Source: Nocardiopsis alborubida | Lineage (GTDB): Bacteria > Actinomycetota > Actinomycetes > Streptosporangiales > Streptosporangiaceae | DNA: 64,000 bases | Direction: 5' to 3' | Assembly: GCF_012396365.1 (NCBI RefSeq) | Contig: NZ_JAAXPG010000001.1 | Coordinates: 423,149-487,148 of the forward strand | Part shown: positions 44,946-53,409 of the stretch, piece after piece | How the letters are laid out: every line of letters starts with the position of its first letter | Numbering within the stretch: position 1 is the stretch's first letter | Position numbers and translations under genes: made by a program | Notes under the pieces: model-generated | The model's input: the letters and a program-made list of their open reading frames with translations, nothing else | What the model was told of the DNA's origin: nothing | The model's database searches: none

Positions 44946-46042
44946 CGCGCCACCACCCCCCTGGTGAACCTGGGCACACGCACGGTCACCTTCGTCCCCT
45001 CCCCCAGCGCGGTCTCGATCACCAGACCGTACTCGGGTCCGTAGACGGCGCGCAGCCGCTGGTCCACGTTGGCCAGGCCGACGCTGCGCGACTCCGGGCC
45101 GGTGCCCGCCAGCAGGGCCCGGGCCAGGTCGGGGTGCATGCCCACCCCGTCGTCCTCGATCTCGATGACGCACAGCGGACCCTCACCGAAACCGGAGACG
45201 CTGATGTGGCCCTTGCCCTCCTTGCGCTCCAGCCCGTGCCGGATGGCGTTCTCCACGATCGGCTGCACCACCAGGAACGGTATGGCCACGGGCAGCACCT
45301 CGGGGGCCATCCGCACGGTGATGTCCAGGCGGTCGTGGAAGCGGGCCCGCTGGAGTTCGAGGTAGGTCTGGGTGGCCTCCAGCTCCTCCGAGAGGGTCGC
45401 GTAGTCGCCCTTCTCCGAGAAGCCGTAGCGCAGGTAGTCGGCGAAGTCCGACAGCAGGTGGCGGGCCCGGTCGGGGTCGGTGCGCACCAGGGCGGCGATC
45501 ACCGCCAGGGCGTTGTGCACGAAGTGGGGGGAGATCTGCGCCCGCAGGGTGCGCAGGTCGGCGGCGGCGATCCGCGCGCGGGCCCTGCGCAGCGCCGCGT
45601 GGTCCAGGCAGTCGGAGACCAGAGCGGCGGCGGCCTCCACGTCGGCCTCCACGGGGTGGCCCGAGGCCACCAGGGCGCCGGACAGCTCGTCGGCCACGGT
45701 CAGGGGGACCGCGCACACCGACGTGCCGTCGGGCAGGCGCACGCGGGCGTTGCTGCCGTACTCGAAGACCTGGGAGAGCAGCCCCTCGACCTCGGACGGG
45801 GCGGGGCGGGTTCCGTGCGCGGCGACCGGACCGTCCAGGTCGGCCAGCACGACGCCGTCGACGGCCAGGAGCTGGCGCAGCCGCCTGGCGGCCGAGGAGA
45901 CCCTCCTGCCGTGCAGCCCGTCCCGGAGATCGACGCCGAGGGCGTGGACCTGGCGCATCAACTCGACGCTCGCCCGCTGCTCCGAGGACGCTGGGCGACG
46001 TCGGGAGGGGGAGGACACCCGCGACAGCCACCGGTATGACAC
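44942..46042 (-). CDS. LytS-type sensor histidine kinase
   Basis: A 366-residue kinase without membrane helices. The N-terminal sensor (about 45-150) looks like a GAF domain (LAVDGVVLADLDGPVAAHG, SVCAVPLTVADELSGALVAS). The His_kinase domain has phospho-acceptor His173 in LRAQISPHFVHNALAVIAAL. The HATPase has VVQPIVENAIRHGLERKEGK and IEDDGVGM. The GTG at 46042 starts MSYRWLSRVSS. The absence of helices implies that it senses a cytoplasmic signal. It starts the operon kinase, regulator, small protein, symporter, with overlapping junctions throughout. Confidence 0.9.
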   Translation of the reverse strand: MSYRWLSRVSSPSRRRPASSEQRASVELMRQVHALGVDLRDGLHGRRVSSAARRLRQLLAVDGVVLADLDGPVAAHGTRPAPSEVEGLLSQVFEYGSNARVRLPDGTSVCAVPLTVADELSGALVASGHPVEADVEAAAALVSDCLDHAALRRARARIAAADLRTLRAQISPHFVHNALAVIAALVRTDPDRARHLLSDFADYLRYGFSEKGDYATLSEELEATQTYLELQRARFHDRLDITVRMAPEVLPVAIPFLVVQPIVENAIRHGLERKEGKGHISVSGFGEGPLCVIEIEDDGVGMHPDLARALLAGTGPESRSVGLANVDQRLRAVYGPEYGLVIETALGEGTKVTVRVPRFTRGVVAR

Positions 46043-46139
46043 GTAACGACCCTATCCCAGCGAACTGTGTCGGTGCTCACGTGGTCGGGGTCACCTTTCG
46101 GATCGTGACGCAAATGCGCGCTCGCGCCGCGGGCAGGAG

Positions 46140-46173
46140 CCGGGCCCGCCACCGGGAGCGGTGGCGGGCCCGG
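46140..46173. terminator. terminator between the two symporter operons
   Basis: A perfect 14-base stem (CCGGGCCCGCCACC / GGTGGCGGGCCCGG) with a 6-base loop lies 86 bases past the second symporter stop on the minus strand. Confidence 0.75.
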
Positions 46174-46258
46174 GGGAGTGCTCGGGGCGGTGGCCGTGCC
46201 GGGAGAAGGGTGGGCTCCCGGTTGGAGTGGGCCGCCGACGGCCCCGAGCTGGTGGTCC

Positions 46259-47944
46259 CTAGTGGTTGGCCGCCTTCTCCGCGCCCGCGCCGGTCAGGGC
46301 GCGGACCTGGAGCTGGGCGAACTTGTCGAAGTCGCGCTCCTTGGACGACAGGGTTCCCACGATCGCGCACAGGAGGCTGATCGGCACCGACACCAGGGCC
46401 GGGTTGGGCAGCGGGAACCAGGCGAAGTCCGCGGTCGGGATGAGCGCGGTCTCGCTGCCGGAGACCACCGGCGAGAAGAACACCAGGGCCACGGCGCTGA
46501 TCAGGCCGCCGTAGATGCCCGCGAGGGCGCCGCGGGTGTTGAACCTCTTCCAGAACAGGCTGAGCAGCAGGGTCGGCAGGTTCGCCGAGGCCGCCATCGC
46601 GAACGCCAGCGAGACCAGGAAGGCCACGTTGAGGTTCTGCGCGAACACGGCCAGCAGGATCGCTACCACGCCGACGCCGAGGGCGGACAGGCGGGCGACC
46701 CGGACCTCCTCCGCGCCCGTGGCCCTGCCCTTGCGCAGGACCGAGTTGTAGAAGTCGTGCGCGATGGAGGACGAGGAGGCGATGACCAGGCCCGCCACCG
46801 TGGACAGGATGGCCGCGAAGGCCGCCGAGGCGATGATCGCCAGCAGGACCGCGCCCGCCATCTCGCCGCCGATGCGCTCGCCGACCACCTGGGCCAGCTG
46901 CGGGGCCGCGGTGTTGCCCGCGCCGTCCTGGGCCGTGATGGCCTCGTGGCCGACGATGGCCGCCGCGCCGAAGCCCAGCACCAGGGTCATCAGGTAGAAG
47001 GTGCCGATGAGGCCGATGCCCCAGTTGACCGACTTGCGGGCGCTCTGGGAGTCGGGGACGGTGTAGAAGCGGATGAGGATGTGCGGCAGGCCCGCGGTGC
47101 CCAGCACCAGGGCCATGCCCAGGCTGATCAGGTCCAGCTTGTTCCACAGGGTCTGGAGCGGGTCGCCCGCGACCTCCACGCCGTAGCGCAGGCCGGGCTC
47201 CAGGAAGCCCTCCTGGCCGCTGGCCGCGGCGGCGTCGCTCATCAGGGCGCCGAGGTTGAACCCGTACAGGGACAGGGTCAGCAGGGTGAGCAGGGCGGCG
47301 CCCACCATGAGGATGAGGGCCTTGATGATCTGCACCCAGGTGGTGCCCTTCATGCCGCCGAAGGTCACGTAGATCGTCATCAGCAGGCCGATGACCACGA
47401 TGCCGACGATCTTGGCGGTGTCGGCGTCCATGCCCATGAAGGTCTGCCCGGGCTGGATGCCCAGCAGCAGGGCGATGAGCGCGCCCGCGCCGACCATCTG
47501 CGCCAGCAGGTAGAAGATCGACACCACGATCGTGGAGACCGACGCGGCGGTGCGCACCGGGCGCTGCCGCATCCGGTAGGACAGCACGTCACCCATGGTG
47601 TAGCGGCCGGAGTTGCGCAGCAGCTCCGCGACCAGCAGGAGGGCGACGAGCCAGGCGACGAGGAACCCGATGGAGTAGAGGAAGCCGTCGTAGCCGAACA
47701 GGGAGATCATGCCCGCGATGCCCAGGAAGGACGCGGCGGACATGTAGTCGCTGCCGATCGCCAGGCCGTTCTGGAGCGGGGAGAAGCCGCGCCCGCCCGA
47801 GTGGAAGTCGGTGGCGGAGCGCGTGCTGCGGCTGGCCCAGACGGTGATGCCGAGCGTGGCCGCGATCATGAGGACGAAGAGGACGATGGTGATGGTGCGG
47901 CTGCTGTCGCTGACCGTCTCGACAGCTTCCTGGGCGAGGTTCAT
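46259..47944 (-). CDS. cation-acetate symporter (second copy, ActP/MctC-like)
   Basis: A 561-residue SSS-family transporter with about 13 helices. Typical segments are ATDFHSGGRGFSPLQNGLAI, GSDYMSAASFLGIAGMISLF, LLAQMVGAGALIALLLGI, GTAGLPHILIRFYTVPDSQS and FAAILSTVAGLVIASSSSIA. It resembles acetate, propionate and pyruvate uptake proteins of actinobacteria. The ATG at 47944 has AAGGAGGGC and overlaps the DUF485 stop (ATGA), so both subunits are coupled. It is clearly different from the first copy, for example lacking the long periplasmic insert. Confidence 0.92.
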   Translation of the reverse strand: MNLAQEAVETVSDSSRTITIVLFVLMIAATLGITVWASRSTRSATDFHSGGRGFSPLQNGLAIGSDYMSAASFLGIAGMISLFGYDGFLYSIGFLVAWLVALLLVAELLRNSGRYTMGDVLSYRMRQRPVRTAASVSTIVVSIFYLLAQMVGAGALIALLLGIQPGQTFMGMDADTAKIVGIVVIGLLMTIYVTFGGMKGTTWVQIIKALILMVGAALLTLLTLSLYGFNLGALMSDAAAASGQEGFLEPGLRYGVEVAGDPLQTLWNKLDLISLGMALVLGTAGLPHILIRFYTVPDSQSARKSVNWGIGLIGTFYLMTLVLGFGAAAIVGHEAITAQDGAGNTAAPQLAQVVGERIGGEMAGAVLLAIIASAAFAAILSTVAGLVIASSSSIAHDFYNSVLRKGRATGAEEVRVARLSALGVGVVAILLAVFAQNLNVAFLVSLAFAMAASANLPTLLLSLFWKRFNTRGALAGIYGGLISAVALVFFSPVVSGSETALIPTADFAWFPLPNPALVSVPISLLCAIVGTLSSKERDFDKFAQLQVRALTGAGAEKAANH

Positions 47945-48339
47945 CGGCCGCCCTCCTTGTTCGCCGCGCTGTAGTGGAGCTCGTCGCGCAGCTCGACCGC
48001 CTGGGAGTCGAGCCTGCGGCGCGCGTAGTTCGTGTACAGGATGGCGATCCCGAAGGTCGACAGGAACTGGAGGACGCCGAAGACCAGTGCGACGTTGACG
48101 TTGCCGAAGAGCACGACGCCCATGAAGTCGCGGCCGAAGGCGGACATGAGCACGTAGAGCAGGTACCACGCCATGAAGGCGAGGCTCACCGGGAAGACGA
48201 ACCTGTACAGCCGCCGCTTGAGCTCGGTGAAGCGCGGGTCGCCGTGCATGGTGACGTAGGCCTCGGTCGAGATCGCGTCGCCGTTCCCGTTGCCCTCGGG
48301 CGGCGGGGCCGGGTCCTTCGTTGGCCGGTCTGTTGACAT
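47941..48339 (-). CDS. DUF485 small membrane protein
   Basis: A 132-residue DUF485 protein with two helices (about 47-68 and 80-101). The conserved core is RFTELKRRLYRFVFPVSLAF and YLLYVLMSAFGRDFM, followed by NVALVFGVLQFLSTFGIAIL and YTNYARRRLD. DUF485 genes almost always precede cation-acetate symporters. The ATG at 48339 has CGGAGGT at good spacing. Confidence 0.93.
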   Translation of the reverse strand: MSTDRPTKDPAPPPEGNGNGDAISTEAYVTMHGDPRFTELKRRLYRFVFPVSLAFMAWYLLYVLMSAFGRDFMGVVLFGNVNVALVFGVLQFLSTFGIAILYTNYARRRLDSQAVELRDELHYSAANKEGGR

Positions 48340-48862
48340 GGTGGGTGTACCTCCGGGGGGATTGGCGTGCGTCCGGCGGCGGTGCCGCTCTGGTGTGATC
48401 TGCGTTACGAGGAACTGTAAGGAGCGGCACTACCGCGCAGCAGGGGGCCCGTGCGCACGCGCGCCGAACGCGGGGGAGGAGCGTCGAACGGTCGCCCAGC
48501 GCGCGGTGAGCGGTCGTCTGGCGCGTCGAACGGTCGCCGAGCGGTTCCGGTCCAGACCGCGGGCCCCGTGGCGTACGCGCCGTACAGGGGCCGGGCCGTG
48601 CGGGAACCGCCGTGTCGCGGGGGTTCCCGCGTTCGGGAAAGCGCCCGAGGGCCGTGCCGCCCGGCCTCCGTGCCGCCGGGACCCGCTCGCGTGGGACCTG
48701 TCCACGTGGGCAGGCCCGGCGCCCGACGGGGGATCCGGGCGGTGCCCGGCGGGTGGGACACGCCTCCACCGGGCCCGGAACCCCCGTCCGGTTCCGGGCG
48801 TTGTAGCTTGTGCACCATCACCGCCGTCGCGGGCACCCGCGTCGGCGCGTTCCGCGATACCC
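48340..48862. other. intergenic region with spaced direct repeat, no gene
   Basis: GCGTCGAACGGTCGCC occurs exactly twice, at 48481-48496 and 48523-48538, 42 bases apart (four helical turns). A degenerate third half, GAGCGGTCGTC, lies between. The rest is GC-rich and contains open frames on both strands without start signals. It must hold the promoters of the minus-strand DUF485-symporter operon and of the riboswitch transcript. Confidence 0.5.
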
Positions 48863-48903
48863 CCGGACGAGGTGCGCCGTACCCGGTGACGACAAGACGG
48901 CGC
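48863..48903 (+). ncRNA. guanidine-III riboswitch (ykkC-III)
   Basis: The sequence forms the H-type pseudoknot of this class. Stem 1 is CCGG (48863-48866) with CCGG (48883-48886). The interleaved stem 2 is GCGCCGT (48874-48880) with ACGGCGC (48897-48903). The conserved bases ACGAGGT after stem 1 and GACAAG before the last strand match the published Thermobifida fusca guanidine-III aptamer as I recall it, differing only at a few positions in the loop. It lies 40 bases before an SMR gene, with the ribosome-binding site GGAGGT just downstream, so guanidine binding probably turns on translation. Confidence 0.9.
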
Positions 48904-48942
48904 GTTGGGAAGCGCACGTCACACGTCACGGAGGTAGGCATC

Positions 48943-49257
48943 ATGGCCTGGATCGTTCTGGTGGTCTCGGGGTTCCTGGAGACCGCGTGGGCCATCGCGC
49001 TCAGCGCGTCGCAGGGCTTCACCCGCCTGTGGCCGTCGGTGACCTTCGGGGTCACCCTGTTCCTGAGCATGGCCGGGCTGGCCTACGCGCTGCGCACCAT
49101 CCCCGTCGGGACCGGCTACGCGGTGTGGGTGGCCATCGGCGCCGTCGGCACCGCGCTGGTGGGCATGTTCTTCCTCGGCGAGGGCTTCAGCTGGCCCAAG
49201 GCGCTGTGCCTCGTGCTCATCGTCTCGGGCGTCGTGGGGCTCAAGCTCCTGCACTAG
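48943..49257 (+). CDS. gdx: SMR-family guanidinium exporter (Gdx/SugE type)
   Basis: A 104-residue four-helix small multidrug resistance protein. The essential Glu13 is in VVSGFLETAWAIALSASQGF. The Gdx/SugE type is supported by GTGYAVWVAIGAVGTALVGM and by the guanidine riboswitch just upstream. It exports guanidinium in exchange for protons as an antiparallel dimer (family knowledge). The ATG at 48943 has GGAGGTAGGC at good spacing. The gene is monocistronic. Confidence 0.95.
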   Translation: MAWIVLVVSGFLETAWAIALSASQGFTRLWPSVTFGVTLFLSMAGLAYALRTIPVGTGYAVWVAIGAVGTALVGMFFLGEGFSWPKALCLVLIVSGVVGLKLLH

Positions 49258-49320
49258 TACCGCTGTCGCCCGTGCGTCCGCGACGGCGGATCGCACGGGC
49301 GCTCCGTGCGGACGGGAGGC

Positions 49321-49926
49321 TCAGATCCAGCCGTGCGAGCGGGCGATGTGGACCGCGCTGTGCCGGTTGTTCGCCTCCAGCTTGGTGACGGCCGACGAAA
49401 GGTAGTTGCGGACCGTCCCCGGGGCCAGGGAGGCGCGTTGGGCGATCTCGTTCACCGTGGCGCCGTCGGCGGCCAGCGCGAGGATGTCGGCCTCACGTGC
49501 GGAAAGCGGCGAGTCGCCCGCCGAGATGGCGTCGGCGGCCAACGACGGGTCGATGTAGCGGTCCCCTCCGTGTACGGCGCGGATGGCGTCGGCGAGCTTC
49601 GCCGCGGAGATCATCTTGGGGACGAACCCCTTCACCCCCGCTTCCAGGGAGCGCTTGAGGTGGCCGGGCAGCCCGTGGCTGGTCAGGATGAGGGTACGGC
49701 AGCCGTTGTTGTGGCGGATGATCGTCTTCGCCGCGGCGATGCCGTCCAGCCCGGGCATCCGGAGGTCCAGAACGGCCACGTCGGGGCCGTGCTCCCGTGC
49801 CATCGCGACCGCCTCGTGCCCGGACGCCGCCTGGGCGATGACCTCCAGGTCCGGTTCGAGTACGAGGAGGGCCACCATCGCCTCCCGGATGAGGTGTTCG
49901 TCCTCGGCCACGAGAACTCTGATCAC
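49321..49926 (-). CDS. NarL/DesR-type response regulator
   Basis: A 201-residue LuxR-family response regulator. The receiver has VLVAEDEHLIREAMVALLVL and phospho-acceptor Asp54 in VAVLDLRMPGLDGI. The C-terminal HTH reads LSAREADILALAADGATVNE and APGTVRNYLSSAVTKLEANN. The GTG at 49926 overlaps the kinase stop (GTGA). It closes an operon with an ABC exporter and a DesK-type kinase, which it probably autoregulates. Confidence 0.93.
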   Translation of the reverse strand: MIRVLVAEDEHLIREAMVALLVLEPDLEVIAQAASGHEAVAMAREHGPDVAVLDLRMPGLDGIAAAKTIIRHNNGCRTLILTSHGLPGHLKRSLEAGVKGFVPKMISAAKLADAIRAVHGGDRYIDPSLAADAISAGDSPLSAREADILALAADGATVNEIAQRASLAPGTVRNYLSSAVTKLEANNRHSAVHIARSHGWI

Positions 49927-51089
49927 GATGTCTCCCGACGCTGAGGTACACGAGCGATGAGGTGGTAGGTCCGGTCCGACGCGCGGTAGGCCTTCAGAGT
50001 CCCCCCGCGCACGGCGAGCCGCTGGGCTAGTCCGTCGAGCCCCGCCCCCGTGCCCTCACCAGTGGGCCGTTCCGCGTGCGCGCCGTTGTTGACGATGTGC
50101 ATGGTGGCCTCGCCGTCCTCCACTCCCAGAGTGATGGTGCAGTAGGAGGCCCGGGAGTGCCGGATCACGTTGGTGACCCCCTCACGGACCACCCACCCGA
50201 ACAACGACTGTTCCGCGGTCTCCAGCTCGACCGGCTTCTCGTCCCTGATCCGGCAGACGACGCCGGCGGCGGACAGGACGGAACGGGCCCCGTTGAGCTC
50301 CGCCACCAGGCTGGTGTCGCGGTAGTCGCGCACCACCGCGCGGATCTCCTTCTGTGATTCCCGTGCCAGGTGTTGCACCTCCTCCAGTTCGGCGCGCACC
50401 CGGGGGTCGTCGCTCAGGCGCGCGCCGAGTTCGCTCTTGAGCGCGATCACCGTCATCGTGCGTCCCAGTGTGTCGTGCAGGTCGCGGGCGAACCGGAGCC
50501 GTTCCTCGGCGATGGCGAGCCGTGATTCGAGCTGGCGGGCGGCCTCCACCCGCCGTGCCACGTCCACGCTCCAGCCGAACAGACGCACGGTGAGGACGCC
50601 GAAGGCCCAGGAGCCCGCCGTCGCGGCCAGGGCCGACAGCGGCTCGGGGTACGCGGCCGAGGCGAGCGCACTCGCCACGGCCAGCGCGACCACGACGGTC
50701 CACGGGGCGGACGCCCACACCACGGCCGTGGGCAGCACGGCCAGCGCCACCATGGCATAGGGGGTGAATCCGGTCGACGACGTCTCGGCGGCCAGCACCG
50801 CGAGAGCGCCGAGCTCCGCGAACGTGAGCGCCGCTATCCCCACCGAGATCCGGACGTGGTGGGGTGGGGACGGGGTACGGCCGCCCAGCGAACGGGCGGC
50901 CACCACCGTGGCCGCGAGAGCCTGTGCCACGTACACGGCCACGGCGGTCCACGCCACGGGAGCGGGCGGGGCCGAGGCGCTGGAGACGGCCCAGACGAAC
51001 ACGGCGATCACCACCCACAGGGGTACGGCCAACGCGTACCGGGTTCCCACCTCCGTGCGCTGGAGACCGTTCTCGTCGATCGGGCCCAT
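49923..51089 (-). CDS. DesK-type sensor histidine kinase
   Basis: A 388-residue membrane kinase. About five to six N-terminal helices (about 18-175) form the sensor. HisKA_3 has phospho-acceptor His205 in RFARDLHDTLGRTMTVIALK. The HATPase has VVREGVTNVIRHSRASYC and GAGLDGLAQRLAVRGGTLKA. The ATG at 51089 shares one base with the permease stop (TGATG), giving translational coupling. The domain type is that of DesK and of peptide- or membrane-stress sensors that sit beside ABC exporters. Confidence 0.92.
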   Translation of the reverse strand: MGPIDENGLQRTEVGTRYALAVPLWVVIAVFVWAVSSASAPPAPVAWTAVAVYVAQALAATVVAARSLGGRTPSPPHHVRISVGIAALTFAELGALAVLAAETSSTGFTPYAMVALAVLPTAVVWASAPWTVVVALAVASALASAAYPEPLSALAATAGSWAFGVLTVRLFGWSVDVARRVEAARQLESRLAIAEERLRFARDLHDTLGRTMTVIALKSELGARLSDDPRVRAELEEVQHLARESQKEIRAVVRDYRDTSLVAELNGARSVLSAAGVVCRIRDEKPVELETAEQSLFGWVVREGVTNVIRHSRASYCTITLGVEDGEATMHIVNNGAHAERPTGEGTGAGLDGLAQRLAVRGGTLKAYRASDRTYHLIARVPQRRETS

Positions 51090-51850
51090 CAGACACGCGA
51101 CTCCCAGCGGAACCAGCGCTGTGCCGCCACGACGGCGAGGAGGGTCCATCCGAGCAGCAGTCCTGTCCGTTGGAGTGCCTCAGCCACGGAGAGGGTGTCC
51201 AGCCACCCCGCGCGGACCAGGTCGACCATCGGGGTGAACGGCATCCAGTAACACACCTCCTGTACGGCCTGCGGCATGGCCTCCAGGGGGAAGAAGGCCC
51301 CGGAGGTCGTGGGCAGCAGCACCAGCCCCGGGAGGATGACGACCTGGACGCTTTCCGAGTTGCGGGCACCGGCACTGGAGAAGGCGGCCAGCGCCGCGGC
51401 GAAGAGCGCTCCCAGCAGGACCGCGACCAACGGGTGGTGCGGAGCGCTCGGCAGTCCCGCCCCGGTGAGCGGCACGACGATCACGGCGACCAGCAGGAAC
51501 TGGACGACGGCGATCACGATGGCGGGCAGGGCCGTGCCGATCAGGATGGCCAGGTCCGACAGCTCGCCCGTTCGAAGCCGCTTGAGCAGTCGCTCCTCCC
51601 GCCGAACGACGTAGGTCGTGGTCAGCGGTACGTACAGGGAGAAGACCAGGATCACGCCCGCCGCGCTGGCGAGCATGACCGGTCCCAGCGACAGGTTCAG
51701 AGCGTCCAGGTCGAAACGGGTCATGGAAACGACCAGCACGGCGAGCACCATCGCCGGGATGAGGAGGACGTTGAGAAAGTTGCTTTTGATCCGAAAGAAG
51801 AGCGAGGCTTCCGCGCGCCCCAGGGCAGTGAGCTGGCTGGTGGTACTCAT
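51089..51850 (-). CDS. ABC-2 type permease
   Basis: A 253-residue ABC-2 membrane subunit with six helices. It has the conserved RREERLLKRLRTGELSDLAI after helix 2 and the late PLEAMPQAVQEVCYWMPFTP loop. The ATG at 51850 overlaps the ATPase stop (ATGA). With the ATPase it forms an exporter, probably of a drug, lipid or peptide. The substrate cannot be predicted. Confidence 0.9.
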   Translation of the reverse strand: MSTTSQLTALGRAEASLFFRIKSNFLNVLLIPAMVLAVLVVSMTRFDLDALNLSLGPVMLASAAGVILVFSLYVPLTTTYVVRREERLLKRLRTGELSDLAILIGTALPAIVIAVVQFLLVAVIVVPLTGAGLPSAPHHPLVAVLLGALFAAALAAFSSAGARNSESVQVVILPGLVLLPTTSGAFFPLEAMPQAVQEVCYWMPFTPMVDLVRAGWLDTLSVAEALQRTGLLLGWTLLAVVAAQRWFRWESRV

Positions 51851-52812
51851 GAGGTGGGGCTCGCTTCCTCGGCCAGATCATTGTTCGCGATGTGCAGGAA
51901 CGCCTCCTCCAACGAGGCGGAGCGCGCGTCGAGTCCGGTCAGGGGTATCCCCCTGTCCCGAGCCCAGGCGAGCACCTCCGTGGCCGTGTGCTGCAACTGG
52001 TCCGTGACCAGACGCACCCTGTTGTCCCGAACATGATCGAGTTTCGCGGCCAATTCTTCCAGAGGCGGAAGGTCATCCGCGGTGAAACCGGCGGGCAGGG
52101 TGAAAGTGAGTGACGACGGGAAGCCGCCGACAATGTCGGGAACGGAGCCCTCGACCGCTATCCGGCCCCGGTGCATGATCGCGATGCGATCGGCGAGGGC
52201 TTCGGCCTCCTCCAGGTAGTGCGTGGTCATGACGATGGTGGTGCCCATGTCCTTGAGGCCCCGGATGATGCGCCAGGTCTCGCTGCGCCCCTCCGGGTCC
52301 ATACCCGTCGTGGGCTCGTCCAGGAAGAGCAGAGCCGGTTCGGTGAGCGTGGCCAGCGCGAGGTCCAGTCGCCGTTGTTCGCCTCCGGACAGGTTCTTCA
52401 CGGCGACCCTCGCCCGGTGCTCCAACCCCACGAGGGCGACGGCGTCCTCCACGGAACGCGCTCGGGAACCGCAGCCGGCCCACAGCCTGACGGTCTCCGC
52501 GACGGTGAGTTCCTCGGCGAATCCGCCCTGCTGGAGCATGACCCCGGTATGGGGGCGGACCGAGGACCGGTCCCGCACGGGGTCGTACCGGCCGAACAGG
52601 CGGATCTCCCCCCGCGAGGGCTGGGCCAGTCCTTCGAGCAGCTCGATCGTGGAGGTCTTCCCGGCCCCGTTGGTCCCGAGCAGGCCGAAGAGCTCGCCCT
52701 TTCCCACGCTGAGCGACACCCCTCTGACGGCGTCGTAGGCCCTGTTTCCCGTCCCGTAGCGACGCCACAGGTCGGTGACTTCTATCGCACTGGTTTCGAT
52801 GGTCGGTTCCAT
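51847..52812 (-). CDS. ABC transporter ATP-binding protein
   Basis: A 321-residue ATPase of the DrrA/CcmA type. The Walker A is GTNGAGKTS (about 46-54), the signature LSGGEQRRLDLAL, the Walker B LLFLDEPTTGMDP and the switch His is in VMTTHYLEEAEALADR. A DrrA-like C-terminal domain (about 225-321) follows. The ATG at 52812 (MEPTIETSAIEVTDLW) is chosen by family similarity; its ribosome-binding site is weak. It is the first gene of the operon ATPase-permease-kinase-regulator, all joined by overlapping stop and start codons. Confidence 0.93.
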   Translation of the reverse strand: MEPTIETSAIEVTDLWRRYGTGNRAYDAVRGVSLSVGKGELFGLLGTNGAGKTSTIELLEGLAQPSRGEIRLFGRYDPVRDRSSVRPHTGVMLQQGGFAEELTVAETVRLWAGCGSRARSVEDAVALVGLEHRARVAVKNLSGGEQRRLDLALATLTEPALLFLDEPTTGMDPEGRSETWRIIRGLKDMGTTIVMTTHYLEEAEALADRIAIMHRGRIAVEGSVPDIVGGFPSSLTFTLPAGFTADDLPPLEELAAKLDHVRDNRVRLVTDQLQHTATEVLAWARDRGIPLTGLDARSASLEEAFLHIANNDLAEEASPTS

Positions 52813-53028
52813 GGTGCCATTTTCTGGCCCTGTGCGGTCCTTCTCCAGTGCTGATTGCAATGGTTTTTTATTACATGTGTCATGGGCGAAAGGGTCATGA
52901 CAAACGGCACTCGCGGAACCCGGTCGGCCCGGCTCAACATGGACTTCGCGCGGGAAGCCATGGCCACGAATTTTTATGGTGACGCCCGCACCCCGAAGGA
53001 AATTCATCTGAATTCCGTGGAGGAAACC

Positions 53029-53208
53029 ATGAGGAGCCGGGCCAGAACCGTCATCGCTGTTGTCTCCGCCGTCGCGGTCGCCGTCACCCTCGTCGCCCTG
53101 GCGCTCACGGAGGTGCTGTCCGTCGCGGCGACCCTGGGACTCGGCGCGGTGCTCTGGGTGGGACTCCTGGTCGTCTTCGTACCGAGGAGGAAGGAAGGAT
53201 CACGGTGA
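53029..53208 (+). CDS. small membrane protein, unknown
   Basis: A 59-residue protein starts at the ATG at 53029 with a strong GTGGAGGAAACC upstream. Two hydrophobic stretches (VIAVVSAVAVAVTLVALALT and VAATLGLGAVLWVGLLVVFV) are flanked by basic ends (MRSRAR, PRRKEGSR). It is divergent from the ABC operon across an AT-rich promoter region (52813-53028). It could be an accessory or target of that system. No family recognised. Confidence 0.55.
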   Translation: MRSRARTVIAVVSAVAVAVTLVALALTEVLSVAATLGLGAVLWVGLLVVFVPRRKEGSR

Positions 53209-53339
53209 CCACCGGTGTGGGCCTACGCCCACTTACCCAACGGGGACACACGGAGTCCTGTGGACATGCTCCTCCGGACCCGTCCCCACGGTGATGGTCC
53301 CCCGGACGGGCGGTCTCCCTTCCCTCCGGGAGCGCGTAC

Positions 53340-53387
53340 ACGACGGCGAGGGCCGGGCACCGCGCGGTGCCCGGCCCTCGCCGTCGT
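53340..53387. terminator. 48-base perfect palindrome terminator
   Basis: Twenty-four-base arms are exactly complementary, with the centre at CACCGC/GCGGTG. It lies between the small gene ending at 53208 (plus) and the membrane protein gene ending at 53410 (minus), serving both strands. Confidence 0.85.
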
Positions 53388-53409
53388 TACGGGAACGACC
53401 CCGCGCCGC

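Noticed and set aside
48780..48903. Guanidine-I or guanidine-II (mini-ykkC) riboswitch
   Set aside because: The ACGA/ACGG loops first suggested class II, but the stems do not form tandem hairpins, while the class III pseudoknot pairs perfectly.
53204..53293. Tiny 29-codon frame overlapping the stop of the 59-residue gene (GTGA)
   Set aside because: The sequence is not protein-like and there is no further support beyond the overlap.
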